Position numbers and translations under genes: made by a program
Shown: positions 21,732 to 33,601 of the stretch, piece by piece
How the letters are laid out: every line of letters begins with the position of its first letter
How positions within the stretch are numbered: the stretch's first letter is position 1
The notes under the pieces: generated by a model
Seen by the model: only the letters and a program-made list of their open reading frames with translations
Told to the model about the DNA's origin: nothing
Database searches by the model: none
DNA from: Auriscalpium vulgare
Taxonomy: Eukaryota; Basidiomycota; Agaricomycetes; Russulales; Auriscalpiaceae
DNA length: 64,000 nucleotides
Assembly (NCBI GenBank): GCA_019915015.1
Contig: JAHBBC010000024.1
Location: 248,001-312,000, forward strand
Direction: 5' to 3'

Positions 21732-22799
21732 GGCAGTTAATATGTGGAAAGAGGCTAGAGCTAGGAAGTTCAACTGTGAAGAAATGGGTTGAAGCTGAGG
21801 ACATTAGTAGCTGCCCTCGCAGATATTTTATACCTTTTGAAAATGAGCCACAGCGTCGGTCTTGTGAAGTTCTTGACAATCGGACTTGGAAGTTGGAAGA
21901 CGCTAGCTGTAATTGGAAAACGCGACTCGGAGCTCGTCTTTTTGCGGGGGGCGGAAGGTGCCAGTTTTCGTCGGATAGCCACCGTGATTATATTGTCTGG
22001 GAACACAGCAGATGGGTGGACGCAGTGCTCGGAAAGGGCAGATAAGAATCCCGCCCCTCGCCCGACGAGGGTGGACAGGAGGAGAGCAGACTTTGATGCC
22101 AACGGTCCACTGACATCGTTCTATATCGCCTGTAAACCCAGTCAGCAAAGCCGAGGACTAGACGGCAATGACGGCGTACTACCGCGGCATTCGTGCTCTC
22201 AACAACCGCACAAACCCGAAGCTCGGCAGAATTTGAACGCGATGACGACGGACCTGACGCGGACGGCCAGTCAGAATCCCGGAGTTTCCCTTGGGATCTG
22301 TGCCCGTTCCTGTAGTGTCCTCTGGTAACGGTTAGGTGGCCATGGAGCGAACATGAATGGATGGGAAATATGACAGCATGGGTTGACAATGACACCCGCT
22401 CGCCCTGCACCCCCGCTCGTCCCCGCGTTTCAGTTCGTCTGCTCCCGCTAGTCCGCACCCCTCCTGCCGCCCGCTCATCCCCTGTTGCTGCTTACCCCCG
22501 CCACTCCTTACCGCGCGCCTCCCGCTCGTCCCCACCACTCTCCTACCCGGCTACCCACACCAACGCTGCCTGCTGTCCACCCCTGCAACCCACGCTACAG
22601 CGCCCGCGATGCTTTGTGGAAAGCTAAGATGTCTCCCAGCCTCGAGGAGAGTCAACCAGAGTACAAAGCAATAGTCCGTCCGAGCGCAAGCGGAGCTGGA
22701 AGAGTGCACAGCTGCAGGTAGACCTAAGCCAGGAACCGAGCGGTTAGCAGGGTGTACAAAAGATATCTGTAGCGAAGAAATTGAGATGATGGTGGTTAG
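21732..22799. repeat. Spacer of the duplicated unit
   Basis: 21,950-22,560 is similar to 11,035-11,580 (for example CCCGCCCCTCGC.CGACGAGGGTGGAC and the TGACAGCATGGGT segment). No gene is supported. Confidence 0.55.
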
Positions 22800-22937
22800 G
22801 GCAAGATCATGTTCTTCGTCGTGGGGGCGGATGAGCGTGTCGTCGCGAATCGGCCAAAAAAGCTTCGTTGGAAGGCGCGGCCGGTAACTCTTGAAGATTA
22901 CCGGACATCGAGACCATACTGCGGTAAATGAATTGAG
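22800..22937 (+). pseudogene. Last-exon remnant of an NmrA-like gene
   Basis: ATCATGTTCTTCGTCGTGGG... reads I-M-F-F-V-V-G-A-D-E-R-V-V-A-N-R-P-K, corresponding to exon 6 of the intact copies. The frame then fails before a GGTAAATGAATTGAGTGGGT tail homologous to 9113-9135. Confidence 0.65.
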
Positions 22938-23026
22938 TGGGTAAGTGGTACAAGATACACTGGGCGACAAAATACAGTGATGTGCGGAGGAAGAGATGTG
23001 CAAGAAAGGAAAGGATGGCAATCGCG

Positions 23027-24428
23027 TCATGGCTGCGGTACGAATCTGGGGGAATACGCGCCGCCATCCATGGAGTTCTTGATGCAGAGCTTCCACATGT
23101 CCGGAGGCGTTTGCACCGCAGCGCTCAGCATGGTCTGCGCGTGCCTCACAGTCAGTGAAATCCAGCCGCGCAGACCATACGCGACGTACCAGCTTGAACA
23201 TTTCCCTCCGTGTCACGTTGTACAGGGTCAGCAGCTGGATCACAAACCCCTCTTCGCCCTGTGTAACCCGCATCAGACCATCCTAGGAAGAACGTGCACT
23301 GGATGCAGACCGTTGCAAGCATCTCGCGCGGCGAGCGCTTATCGTCCGCACCCTGCTCGTATACCATGACCAGCACCGTGCCTAAGTGCCCCTGCGCGCG
23401 CGTCACCGCGTCGACCTGCGCCAGCATGCGCATCGGCGGCTGGCTGAAGCGGCGCGCGAACGGTACGGCGGCTTCCGTGAGCGGGGCAACCTGCGCGTCG
23501 TGCAGCGCGTAGAACGTGCGCGGGCGTTTGGAGCGCGTGCGCTGCACAGTGAGCACGAGCGTGTGCGAATGCCGCCGCGCAATGTCGTGCACGAGGCCGA
23601 GCACCTGCCATGCGCCGAAGGAGAGCGTGTCCCTAGAGAAGGGTAAGCGTACGGCGAGATGGATGCATGTGCGGCACAAACTCATTATGGGTCTGCGCCC
23701 ATTGGGTGAGGTCGCTGAAGATCAGGTGCCTGCGGTGGACCGGGTGAGCGGACTCCAATATGGCTGTTGGGCGTCTCTCACAGGCTTCGTCCTCCTGGCG
23801 CTGACGTCGATGGCCCCGCAAATGCGTCAGACGTGAACTGCATATGAGAAAGATCTGAGCCAGGTCGCTGTGCCGGATATGCGTAACTCACCTCAGGGTG
23901 AGGCACGCCGTCGTTGGAGTTGCCACGGTCTCCGTGCGACGCTTTCTTGCCAGCTCCATCCGTTTTCTTGCGAGACTTTTTTGGGCGCTGAGGGCGGCTG
24001 GACGTGTAGCCTGAGCCCGGCGCAGTGTTAATGGCAGCGATGAGATCTGGGCGACTGATCAAGTACAGCCTGCGTATATGCGCATATAGCCATCAAGGAT
24101 CGCGTAAAGAGGCGCATAGAACGTACATGAGGCTGCACAGGAGCGCGGTAATCCACTCCATGAGTGTCGGCTTCACTATACTTTTGCCTCGGACAAGGTC
24201 GATGGCCGGTGGGACCGCGAATACAGCCAAGATGAAGGCCTGCAGCAGTTGGTAGCTGCTGAACTTCGACGATGCGGAGGTCATCGCGACAGGCCAGCAA
24301 ACGTTTGTGAGCAAAAGCTGGGCGTAGTAGATGATGAAAGCAAAGAACTCATCGATGGCAGCGCGACGCGCTTGTGTGCGTTTGTTTGCTGCTGTATCCC
24401 CATGCACAAACAAACGCCCCAGTGGCAT
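23027..24428 (-). CDS. Hypothetical protein with N-terminal membrane segments (365 aa)
   Basis: Six exons splice cleanly: 24428..24127, 24069..23892, 23800..23682, 23632..23311, 23258..23190, 23134..23027 (1098 nt). The first exon contains two hydrophobic stretches (FFAFIIYYAQLLL and YQLLQAFILAVFAVPPAID) and part of a third (WITALLCSLMLYLI, completed by exon 2). Next come a Lys/Arg/Ser-rich linker (RPKKSRKKTDGAGKKA) and a soluble C-terminal half (FGAWQVLGLVHDIARRHSHT). The donor GTTTGT at 23,681 was chosen because it alone keeps frame. The start could instead be the Met at 24,284. I do not recognise the family. Two truncated relics (9170, 20,388) show that it was part of the duplicated unit, tail to tail with the NmrA gene. 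Confidence 0.65.
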
Positions 24429-24744
24429 GTATACTGTATCCTTTTACCTGGGCTCCCACGAGAGAGCGACAATTTTTACTAAGTACTTTGCCGGCGGTTC
24501 GGCAATTCGGGTAATCCGGGTAACGTAAAGCTCTCAAGCAACTCTCAAGTAAGTTTCATCCGCCTCTCAGACGGGCTTGTGCGCGGGCTGTGGTTGACAA
24601 TAATCTGCGCCCGCTCAATTCACCCCGACGCGACCGTGGGGAAGTTGAAGGGGAACATTGGCACGGTGTTCGTCATGATACTTTTATTAATCGCACAATA
24701 TATGTGCATTCCGTTTGCCAGCGCTACGTGACATTTTGTACCAT

Positions 24745-26017
24745 TTACTGCAATATGATATCAAGGTCAGCCTTCATGTAGTCCTCCAGATTCACCGGCC
24801 GCGCTTTCCAGCCAAGTTCCTTTGGACGATCGGCGACAATGCGGTGGCTCGACGCGGCGACGACGAGCATGATGTGCCTGCACCACCATCAGCATGCATC
24901 CGAATGTTCGCGCAGCTCAGCAGGGGGTGAAACGTACGGGTCGGGAATGTCCGCAAGCGCGATACTCTGCGGCGTGGCGTTGGTGACCAGCCCGCGGCGC
25001 GCTAGCTCGCCCCCGATGGCAGTGACAAGAGTCTTCCACGAGGTCGGCCCGGCGGTTGGGACGAAATAGCGTGCGTACGCGCTCGTGGTTGGCTTATCCG
25101 TCTTGAACGCGAGATCGAACACGCGCAGATACAGATCAACTGTGTCGTCAAGGTCGACCTTACAAGGCGCGCTAACGGTCAAAATGTTGCTAAGCATGGA
25201 AAAAAGGAAACGGCGTACCATCTCAAATTCGTTCGTGCCCTCGCCGACATAGATAGACTGCTTCATCGCGATGCAATATTGCACGATGTGGCGGATGAAA
25301 ACCGAGCCGCCCTTGATAGGGCCGCGAGGAGGCCCTACAATACCTCCGGGACAGATAATGTAGGTGTTGACATATCCTTCTTCGCCAGCTTGCAGGACGC
25401 TGACGACTGCATGTTGGGAAAAGTGTGTAGATAGATGACAATGTGCTCACGGTACGTCGACCTGGCCGTGTATCATTGACGTCGTGATCGACTTGATATC
25501 ATCTTCGCTGGCATCCTGTTGATGCCGACCAAGCTTCGGTCAGTCGTACGTCCGCAAAATTGACTATATGACGTACGTTCCAGACCTTCGCGCCCGCATC
25601 GAACTTTCCCTCCCGGCTACCATCCAAAAATACAGCGACCCCGCTAGTATGTATAAAAATAGTTTTCTTCTTCCCTTCGTCGGACCGCCTGCGTGCGCCG
25701 CGCAGGATTGCCTCAATGAGCGTGACATCATCGGAATCCGCCGCATTGATCACGACGTCGTGCTCGTAGACCTGCTCTTCAATGAGCTTAACGTCGCTGA
25801 ATGAGCCTTTGACAACGGCTGCGCCTGTTGCGCGGACCGCCTCGATGTGCGCGGGGTTGCGGACGAGGGCGGTGACGGAGAGGGACGGGTATCTGGCGCG
25901 GAGGGCCACAAGGACGGAACCTGCGTGGCTATCATTATGAAACAGTCGCTAAAAGGATGGTTGGGAAGACCTACCGCCTATGTACCCTGTCGCTCCAAGA
26001 AAGAAAACGCTCGACAT
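24745..26017 (-). CDS. NmrA-like NAD(P)-binding protein, copy 3
   Basis: Exons 26017..25975, 25920..25577, 25515..25451, 25399..25219, 25158..24938, 24877..24745 have the same lengths and phases as copy 1 (43, 344, 65, 181, 221, 133 nt) and encode 328 aa without interruption. The glycine motif is FLGATGYIGG. Other landmarks are VRNPAHIEAVRATGAAVV, NAADSDD, FIHTSGVAVFLDGSREGKFD and WKTLVTAIGGELARRG. First member of a run of four intact copies all on the minus strand. TATAAG (26,083..26,078) and a TGAGTCA element (26,104-26,110) lie upstream. Confidence 0.88.
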
Positions 26018-26103
26018 GTCTAGTTTGATTGCGAAGAGATGGGATGGACTATCCTATCATCTCTATCCTGTGGTTTACTTATATGCATATTGCTGTGGCA
26101 AGA

Positions 26104-26110
26104 TGAGTCA
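26104..26110. promoter_or_regulatory. TGAGTCA element upstream of NmrA copy 3
   Basis: A perfect bZIP (AP-1/Gcn4-type) heptamer about 21 bp upstream of the TATAAG box. The same arrangement recurs before copy 4. Confidence 0.45.
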
Positions 26111-26354
26111 ACCGCTGTGTGATGAAGCAAGCAGTAAGCAGAGAGCTGATTGGCTGGGTAGGAAGAACCCGAGCTAAAGGCCGACCGCTGTCGGCGAAAT
26201 GAGTATTTCCAATCAAACAAGGGTCGAAGGTGCCGGTGACAGGTTAGTATTACACAGAAATTATGGGACAATCAGTGACATGTAGTAGACACACAGGTAC
26301 CCGCGAAGACGCCAGGGCGACGCGGTGAGATACCACGTACCACACTCAATCTGT

Positions 26355-27626
26355 CTACTGCAGGACAATGTCAACGTCAGCCTTCACGTAGTCCTCCAGA
26401 TTCACGGGCCGCGCTTTCCAGCCAAGTTCCTTTGGACGATCGGCGACAACGCGCTCGCTCGCCGCGGCGACGAAGAGCATGATCGGCCTGCAGCACCATC
26501 AGCACGCATTCAAAAGCTAGCGCAGCTCAGCAGGGCGTGAAACGTACGGGTCGGGGATGTCTGCAAGCGAGATACTATGCGGCGTGCCGTTGGTGATGAT
26601 CCCGCGGCGCTCGAGCTCGCCCCCGATGACAGTGGCAAGGGTCTTCCACGAGATCGGCCCGGCGGTGGGGACAAAATAGCGCGCGTACGCGCTAGTGGTT
26701 GGCTTATCTGTCTTGAGCGCGAGGGCGAATACGCGCAAATACAGATCAACTGTGTCGTCAAGGTCGACCTTACAAGGCGCGCTGACGGTCAAACTGCCGC
26801 TAAGAATGAAAAAAGGAAACGGCGTACAATTTGGAATTCGTTCGTGCCTTCGCCGACATAGGTGGGCTGCTTCGTCGCGATGAAAAATTGCACGACATTG
26901 CGGAGGAAAATCGAGGCGGCCTTGATGGGGCCGCGAGGAGGCCCTACAATACCTGCGGGACAAATGATGTAGGTGTTGACATATCCTTCTTCGCCAGCTT
27001 GCAGGACGCTGACGACGACATGTTGGGAAAAATGTGTAGATAAATTAAAATGTGCTCACGGTACGTCGACCTGGCCGTGAATCATTGACATCGTGATCGA
27101 CTTGATATCATCTTCGCTGGCATCCTGTTGATGCCGACCAACCTTAGGTCAGTCGTACGTCCGCACAATTGGCAATATGACGTACGTTCCAGACCTTCGC
27201 GCCCGCATCAAATTTTCCCTCCCGGCCACCATCCAAGAATACAGCGACCCCGCTGGTTTGTATAAAAGTACATTTCTTCTTCCCTTCGTCAGACCGCCTG
27301 CGCGCGCCGCAAAGGATTGCCTCAATGAGCGTGACATCGTCAGAGTCCGCCGCATTGATCACGATATCGTGCTCGTAGACCTGCTGTTGAACGAGCTTGA
27401 CGTTGCTGAATGAGCCTTGGACGACGGCTGCGCCTGTTGCGCGGACCGCATCGATGTGCGCGGGGTTACGTACGAGCGCAGTGATGACGAGGGACGGGTA
27501 TTTGGCACGGAGGGCCACAAGGACGGAACCTGCGTGGCTATCACTATGAAACAGTCGTTGAAAGGATGGTTGGGAAAACCTACCGCCTATGTACCCTGTC
27601 GCTCCAAGAAGGAAAACGCTCGACAT
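26355..27626 (-). CDS. NmrA-like NAD(P)-binding protein, copy 4
   Basis: Exons 27626..27584, 27529..27186, 27124..27060, 27008..26828, 26768..26548, 26487..26355 are intact and encode 328 aa. It is the closest relative of copy 3, including its promoter (TATAAG at 27,683..27,678, TGAGTCA at 27,701-27,707) and about 300 bp of intergenic DNA, which points to tandem duplication of gene plus promoter. Differences include QGSFSNVKLVQQQVYEHD and a Cys in place of Arg (EAILCGARR). Intron 1 is stopless and in frame with both neighbours. Confidence 0.88.
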
Positions 27627-27700
27627 GTCTAGTTTGACTGCGAAGATATAGAATTATCTTCTCTATCCGAGGGGTTACTTATATGCATATTGCTGCAAGA

Positions 27701-27707
27701 TGAGTCA
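27701..27707. promoter_or_regulatory. TGAGTCA element upstream of NmrA copy 4
   Basis: Same heptamer and spacing to TATAAG as in copy 3. Confidence 0.45.
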
Positions 27708-27965
27708 AACGCTGTGTAATGAAGCCAAAGCAGTAAGCAGAGAGCTGATTGGCTGGGTAGGAAGAGCCCGAGCTTAAGGCCGACGGGACAGCCGTCGGCG
27801 AAGTGAGTATCTCCGATCGGACAAGGGTCGAAGGTGCCGGTGACAGGTTAGTATTACACAGAAATTACGGGAAAATCAGTTACATGTAGTCGACACACGG
27901 GTACCCGCGAAGACGCTCTTCGCCAGGGCGGCGCGGTGAGATACGACGTACCACACTAAATCTGT

Positions 27966-29216
27966 CTACTGCAAGACAAAGTCAACGTCAGCCTTCACGT
28001 AGTCCTCCAGATTCACCGGCCGCGCTTCCCAGCCAAGTTCCTTTGGGCGATCGGCGACAACGCGCTCGCTCGACGCGGCGACGACGAGCATGATCGGACT
28101 GCAGCACCATTAGCATGCATTCGAAAGTTCGCCATGAAACGTACGGATCGGGAATGTCTGCAAGCGCAACACTACGCGGTGTGGCGTTGGTGATCAGCCC
28201 GCGGCGCTCTAGCTCGCCCCCGATGATAGTGACGAGGGTCTTCCACGAGATCGCCCCAGCGGTTGGGGCGAAATAGCGTGCGTACGCACTCGTGGTAGGC
28301 TTATCCGTCTTGAGCGCGAGGGCAAATACGCGCAGATACAGATCAACTGTGTCGTCAAGGTCGACCTTACAAAGCGCACGGACGGTCAAACTGACGCTAA
28401 GAATAAAAAGAAAAGATGGCATACAAGTGGGAATTCGCTCGATCCCTCGCCGACATAGGTGGGCTGCTTCATCGCGATGCAACATTGCACGACGTTACGG
28501 AGGAAAAATGAGGCGGCCTTGATGGGGCCGCGAGGAGGCCCTACAATACCTGCGGGACAAATGATATAGGTGTTGACATATCCTTCTTCGCCAGCTTGCA
28601 GGACGCTGACGACTATATGTTGGGAAAAGTGTGTAGATAAATGACAATGTGCTCACGGTACGTCAACCTGGCCGTGTATCATTGACGTCGTGATCGACTT
28701 GATGTCATCCTCGCTAGCATCCTGACCGACCAACCTTCGGTCAGTCGTACGTCCGCACAACTGGCGAGGTGACGTACATTCCAGACCTTCCCACCCGCAT
28801 CGAACTTTCCCTCCCGGCCACCATCCAAGAATATAGCGAGCCCGCTGGTTTGTATGAAGACACTTTCCTTCTTCCCCTCATCAGAACGCCTGTGCGCCCC
28901 GCGCAGTATCGCCTCAATCAGCTTGACATCGTCCGAGTCCGCGACGTTTATCACGACGTCGTGCGCGTAGACTTGTTCTTCAACGAGCTTCGCGTCGCTG
29001 AGCGAGCCTTCGACAACGGCTGCGCCTGTTGCTCGGACCGCATCGATGTGCGCTGGGTTGCGGACGAGCGCGGTGATGGCGAGGGACGGGTATTTGGCAC
29101 GTAGGGCCACAAGGACGGAGCCTGCGGAGATACACTGTGAAACATCCGCTGATGAGAAGGTGAGAAGACCTACCACCTATGTACCCTGTCGCTCCAAGAA
29201 GGAAAACGGTTGACAT
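27966..29216 (-). CDS. NmrA-like NAD(P)-binding protein, copy 5
   Basis: Six exons with the family lengths (29216..29174, 29121..28778, 28721..28657, 28605..28425, 28365..28145, 28098..27966) give 328 aa. Glycine motif FLLGATGYIGG; ends KADVDFVLQ. The fourth exon ends YVGEGSSEFPL where other copies have EGTNEF. The promoter contains TGAGTCA at 29,308-29,314. Confidence 0.87.
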
Positions 29217-29307
29217 GTCTGGGTTGAAAGAATTCAGCGGACGGACGGACTATTCTGTCTTATCGTATCCCAAGGTTGAGTTCCTTATAGGCGTATATGA
29301 TGCGGGA

Positions 29308-29314
29308 TGAGTCA
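29308..29314. promoter_or_regulatory. TGAGTCA element upstream of NmrA copy 5
   Basis: Third occurrence of the heptamer in an NmrA-like promoter of this cluster. Confidence 0.4.
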
Positions 29315-29535
29315 GCACATACTTGGCGAGCAGTAAGCAGAGCTGATTAATCTTGGCTGGGCAGGAAGAACCCTTGCTAAAGGCCGACGGGAAAGCCAGT
29401 ATCTCCGGTCAGACAAGGTGCCGTTGAAATCGCAGTCGCACCTACACGGAGCAAACAGTCACATGCAGTAATATATTAAGCGTCGAGGAAAGACGGCAGG
29501 CGGCGCGGTGCAATACAACGTACCACTGATTTTGT

Positions 29536-30410
29536 CTACTGCGAGACAATGGCAACGTCGGCCTTCACGTAAACCTCGAGGTTCACCAGCCGCGCTTTCC
29601 AACCAAGCTCCTTGAGACGATCTGCGACAACGCGCGCACTCGCCGCCGCGACGTTGAATAGCGCGCTCGGCCTGCAGCAGCATCAGCGTGCATCCGGAAG
29701 TTCGTGCAGCTCAGCATGGCGGAAAATGTACGGGGGGGGGATGTCTGGGCTGATCGATGATTCCGCGACGCTCGAGCTCGGCGTGATGAAAGTCTCCCAT
29801 GAGTTGGGCCCGGCAGTCGCGACGAAGTAGCCCGGCGCGTACGCGCTCGTAGGTGTCTTGAGAAAAAAGTCCAATATGCGCAGATACAGGTCGACTGTAT
29901 CATCAACGTCGAGCTGACAAGGCATGGACGGTCAAACTGCCATTAAGAACGGGGGGAAATGCTTGAAAATGCCTACAATTTCGAACTCGTTCGAGGCTGA
30001 TTCATCGCGATGCCGGGGGCAGATGAAGTAGGTGTCGGCACACCCATCTTCGCCCAGCTGCAGGTTGCTGACGGCTACATATTGAGCAGATTCCGTATAT
30101 GACTGACATGTGCTCACGCATGTCGACCTACCCGTGCATCGAGGTCGTGATGGACTTGAGGTCGTCCTCTTTGGCATCCTAGGACCTTGCTAGTAGGACC
30201 TATATGCAGTGTGCCCGCCCCAGTGAGCCGCACCGCGAGCCTGAGGTTGGGAAATACGTACATACGTTCCAAAACCTCCCCATCCTCGTCGAATTTCCCC
30301 TCCCGGCCTCCCATCCAAGAAATACCGACCCCGCTGGTATGTATACACACGCCTTTCTTCTTCCCGCCTCGACCCGCGCAGTATCGCCTAATCCACTCAC
30401 GAAACGTCGA
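29536..30410 (-). pseudogene. NmrA-like pseudogene (3' part)
   Basis: Starts inside exon 2 (GRGGKKKGVCIHTSGVGI), keeps exon 3 with an in-frame TAG where the Gln of HGQVDV is expected, has lost the GPPRGPI region of exon 4 (ICP joins directly to a late segment ending NEFEIV), and has internal deletions in exon 5 (VDDTVDLYLRILDFFLKT, then gaps). Exon 6 is recognisable (VVADRLKELGWKAR) and ends at the TAG at 29,538..29,536. Confidence 0.8.
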
Positions 30411-30930
30411 CCTGGCCATGACGCATGGACGCCATGATCGCCTTTATATCATATTTGTTGGCGTGCTGTCGTTTGCAGACATCGCCGTTCAGTCCTTTGT
30501 GTGGCGAAGCCAAGGGAGACCACGCACATTCCAAATCTTCCCGCTCATGTCAAACTTCCCCTCCCGCTCTCCATCCAGGAGCACCGCGCCTCCACTCGTT
30601 TGCACCAACGCGCTCCCATCATTGAACCGTCTCCGCGCACCGCGCAGGAAGCTTGACGTCGTTGGAGTCTGCGGCATTGATCACTACATCGTGCGCGTAG
30701 ACTTGCTCTTCCACTACCTTGGCATCGTTGACGGATCCTTCGACGATGATTGCGCCTATCGAGCAGATAGCGTCGACGCGGGCAGGATTGTGGACGAGGG
30801 CTGTGAGTTCGAGGTTGTCGTAGAGCACGGGTAAATATTTATTGGCATATCCGGATTTGCCATGATGGGAGTGATCGTGCGAATATTCGACTAAGGGCTT
30901 CAACTAGACTTCAGTTGGCCACAACTTTCC
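30411..30930 (-). pseudogene. NmrA-like pseudogene (5' part)
   Basis: Exon 2 sequence reads LELTALVHNPARVDAI and AHDVVINAADSNDVKL, then loses bases and changes frame (FLRGARRRFNDGSALVQTSG). Exon 3 ends MRHGQVDV with the usual donor GTGAGT at 30,397. Immediately after that donor the sequence jumps into exon 2 of the neighbouring pseudogene, so two broken copies are joined end to end. No exon 1 is recognised. Confidence 0.75.
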
Positions 30931-30990
30931 TTCGACTCTTCAAGTTGGACCACAGCAGTAAGTACCAGCACCTACGGACAGAATCATATC

Positions 30991-31317
30991 ATGCTACCAG
31001 ATTTACTCAGCGCGCAGCAACACAATGCCAATCTCCCCAGTTCACGGCTCCCGCCCGAGATCATGGGCCACGTCTTCACCATCCTCGTCTCCATCGACCC
31101 ACCCACGGGCACAACGTCCGCAGGGGAGTTTTCCTGGGATGGCTATCAGCCACTCACGTCTGTCAGCGCTGGCGAGACATCGCCCTCCACAAACCCACGC
31201 TTTGGGCCGACATCGCTGTTCCCTTTGAACTTGGCGAGCGGTGGGCCGCCGCCTTTGCTTCCCGCGCCCGAGACATACCTCTCACGATCCAGTACGCCTG
31301 CTCTGCCCGTCTAGCGT
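30991..31317 (+). pseudogene. F-box gene 5' fragment, frameshifted
   Basis: LPSSRLPPEIMGHVFTILVS is a typical fungal F-box start. After EFSWDG the frame shifts by one base and continues LSATHVCQRWRDIALHKPTL then WADIAVPF, the standard CxxWRxIAxxxPxLW sequence. The fragment stops after TIQYACSARLA and abuts the 3' end of NmrA copy 6. The remaining LRR-like part of a normal gene is missing. Confidence 0.65.
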
Positions 31318-31342
31318 GAACATCATGCAGCGAATGACTCAC

Positions 31343-32619
31343 TCAAATTGATGTCTGCAGTATACAATTGAGATATGCCTTCACATAGTCCTCAAGGCTG
31401 ACCGGGCGCGCTTTCCATCCAAGCTCATTCGCGCGCTCCGCCACGATGCGCTCGCTCGCCGCCGCCGACGCGAATACCGACCTGCACAGCAATTAACGTG
31501 GGCGGATCGCTCGACCGGTGTGCCACATACGGGTTTTCTAAATCCGCAAGAGAGATGCTGCGCGGAGTGCCGTCCGCGAGGAGCCCGCGGCGCTCGAGCT
31601 CGGCACCGATGACGCTGACGAGGGTCTTCCACGCGACGGGCCCCGCGGTCGGGACAAAGTAGCGTGCATAGGCGCTTGTGGCTGGCTTCTCAGTCTTGAG
31701 CGCGAGGTCGAGCACGCGCATATACAGGTCGACCGTATCTTCGATATCGACCTATGACGACCACTCTGAGTTAGCCTTCCAATCTGACAGATGACGCGCA
31801 GAGGGACGTACCAGATGGAACTCGTTCGTCCCCTCGCCGAAGTAGATCATCCGCTTCTTGGCGAGAGCAAACTGCACGATTTTGCGGATAAACACGGAAC
31901 CCACCTTGATGGGTCCGCGGGGAGGACCGACGATGCCGGCGGGGCAGATAATGTAGGTGTCGACATAACCTTCTTCGCCCGCCTGCAGGACGCTGTCGGC
32001 TATCTTGAGCGGGTACGATACAAATGAGGCAACCTGCTCACGGAACGTCGACCTGGCCGTGGCTCATGGAGGTCGTGATAGCCTTTATATCGTCTTCTTT
32101 GGCGTCCTGTGGTTTGCAGGGAGCATAGAACAGTCCGTTGCGTGAGTAAGACTTCGAAGCCCAAGGGAGAACACGCACATTCCAGGTCTTCCCGCTGGCG
32201 TCAAACTTCCCCTCTCGCCCTCCATCCAGGAACACAGCGACCCCGCTCGTATGCACCAACACACTCCGCTTCTGCCCCTCGTCGTATCGCCGGCGCGCGC
32301 CGCGCAAGATCGCCTCCATCAGCTTGACGTTATTGGAGTCTGCGGTATTGATCACCACGTCGTGCGCGTAGACTTGGTCTTCCACGAGCTGGGCATCGCT
32401 GAAGGAGCCGTGGATGACGGATGCGCCTGTCGCGCGGATTGCGTCGACGTGGGCCGGATTGCGGACGAGGGCGGTGATATCGAGGTCGGGGCGTTTGTCA
32501 CGGAGCGCTGTGAGGACAGAGCCTGTGCGCATAGTGGGCTCAGGTCTTTGTCCTTGGTGAAGCTAGAGAGACGTACCGCCTACGTATCCCGTCGCTCCGA
32601 GCAAAAAGATGGTCGACAT
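31343..32619 (-). CDS. NmrA-like NAD(P)-binding protein, copy 6
   Basis: Exons 32619..32577, 32522..32179, 32106..32042, 31992..31812, 31751..31531, 31481..31343 are open. The protein is 330 aa, two residues longer than the others because the usual stop after ILQ is lost and translation continues TSI to a TGA. It is the most divergent intact copy (FLLGATGYVGG, LVHTSGVAVFLDGG, EDTVDLYMRVLDLALKTEKP). The promoter has TATAAG but only a degenerate TGAGACA. Confidence 0.87.
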
Positions 32620-33601
32620 GTTTGCTAGTGTCTGAAACAGGCCCTGGGTGTCAGTGATGCTTCTCACTTACCCAACTTATACCAAGATGAGACAACGGCT
32701 GCACGATGTAGCCGCGCATAGTAAGGAGGTAATCGTGTGGATGTGAGGGTAGAGAGGCCATGAGCAGAAGAGTCCCGACGGGAAAGCCGTCGGCTCAGTG
32801 ATCACGAAATTGGGCCCGTACCTGCGCACACGGCGTCGGCGACGACTCGGACGTTCCCTAGGCCCGTGCATTCTGCTGTCCCGTGCGGCTGGGTGGGAGG
32901 AGTCGGTGCAGTACTTGAGTGCCAGCGGCCGCGGCGGCGGCCCGGGTGTTGCGCAGCTCAGCCACCGCCGGCATCTGCCGATACGCGCTCACTAGCTCAG
33001 GTTCGTAACTTCGTTCTTGCCCACTCGCCACATTGCTCTAGTACGCCGCTTTGCTCTAGTATGCCGCTATTTATTTCGGCCCTCCACGATCTCAACTGCT
33101 CCGCTTCGCGGCTTGCCGGGCTCTCCCATATGAAACTGGTGACCTTCTGCCTGACGATTTCAGAGGTGGTTTCGAAATATATGCAACATCACCTTAGGCT
33201 GCCTGTGGTGACGAGTCTGCTCCTAGCCTTCTTATAAAGTCATGCTGTTTCTTTGGAGCTCGATGCTGGAGTTGTTGGTGGCACCAGTGTACCTGACGAC
33301 TTGCAAAAGGACTCGAGCCGTATCTAGTCTAGGATCTGGATTCGGGCAGCAATACCATGATTGTGGGCGTTCCGTTCCATACTCTCGTCGAATGCCCTGG
33401 GTCGCCTTGTCATGGCCTGGAACGTACTAACATGTAGAAGGTTCGCACCGGGTTAGTAACTATTCAGTCGCGCTTGGTCGACTGCGTCAATACGTCGTGC
33501 ACCCTATACACCCACCATGCCCCCGTTTCCTCCGCAGCCCAAGATCGTTGTCGTCGGGTTTCCAGGCAAACGGCTTGAGGTGACTATGGTCTGCGTCTTT
33601 T
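32620..33601. other. Intergenic between the NmrA and repeat-protein clusters
   Basis: Contains the promoter of NmrA copy 6 (TATAAG near 32,680 on the minus strand). No gene is supported. Short frames at 32,866-33,237 have no recognisable features. Confidence 0.45.
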
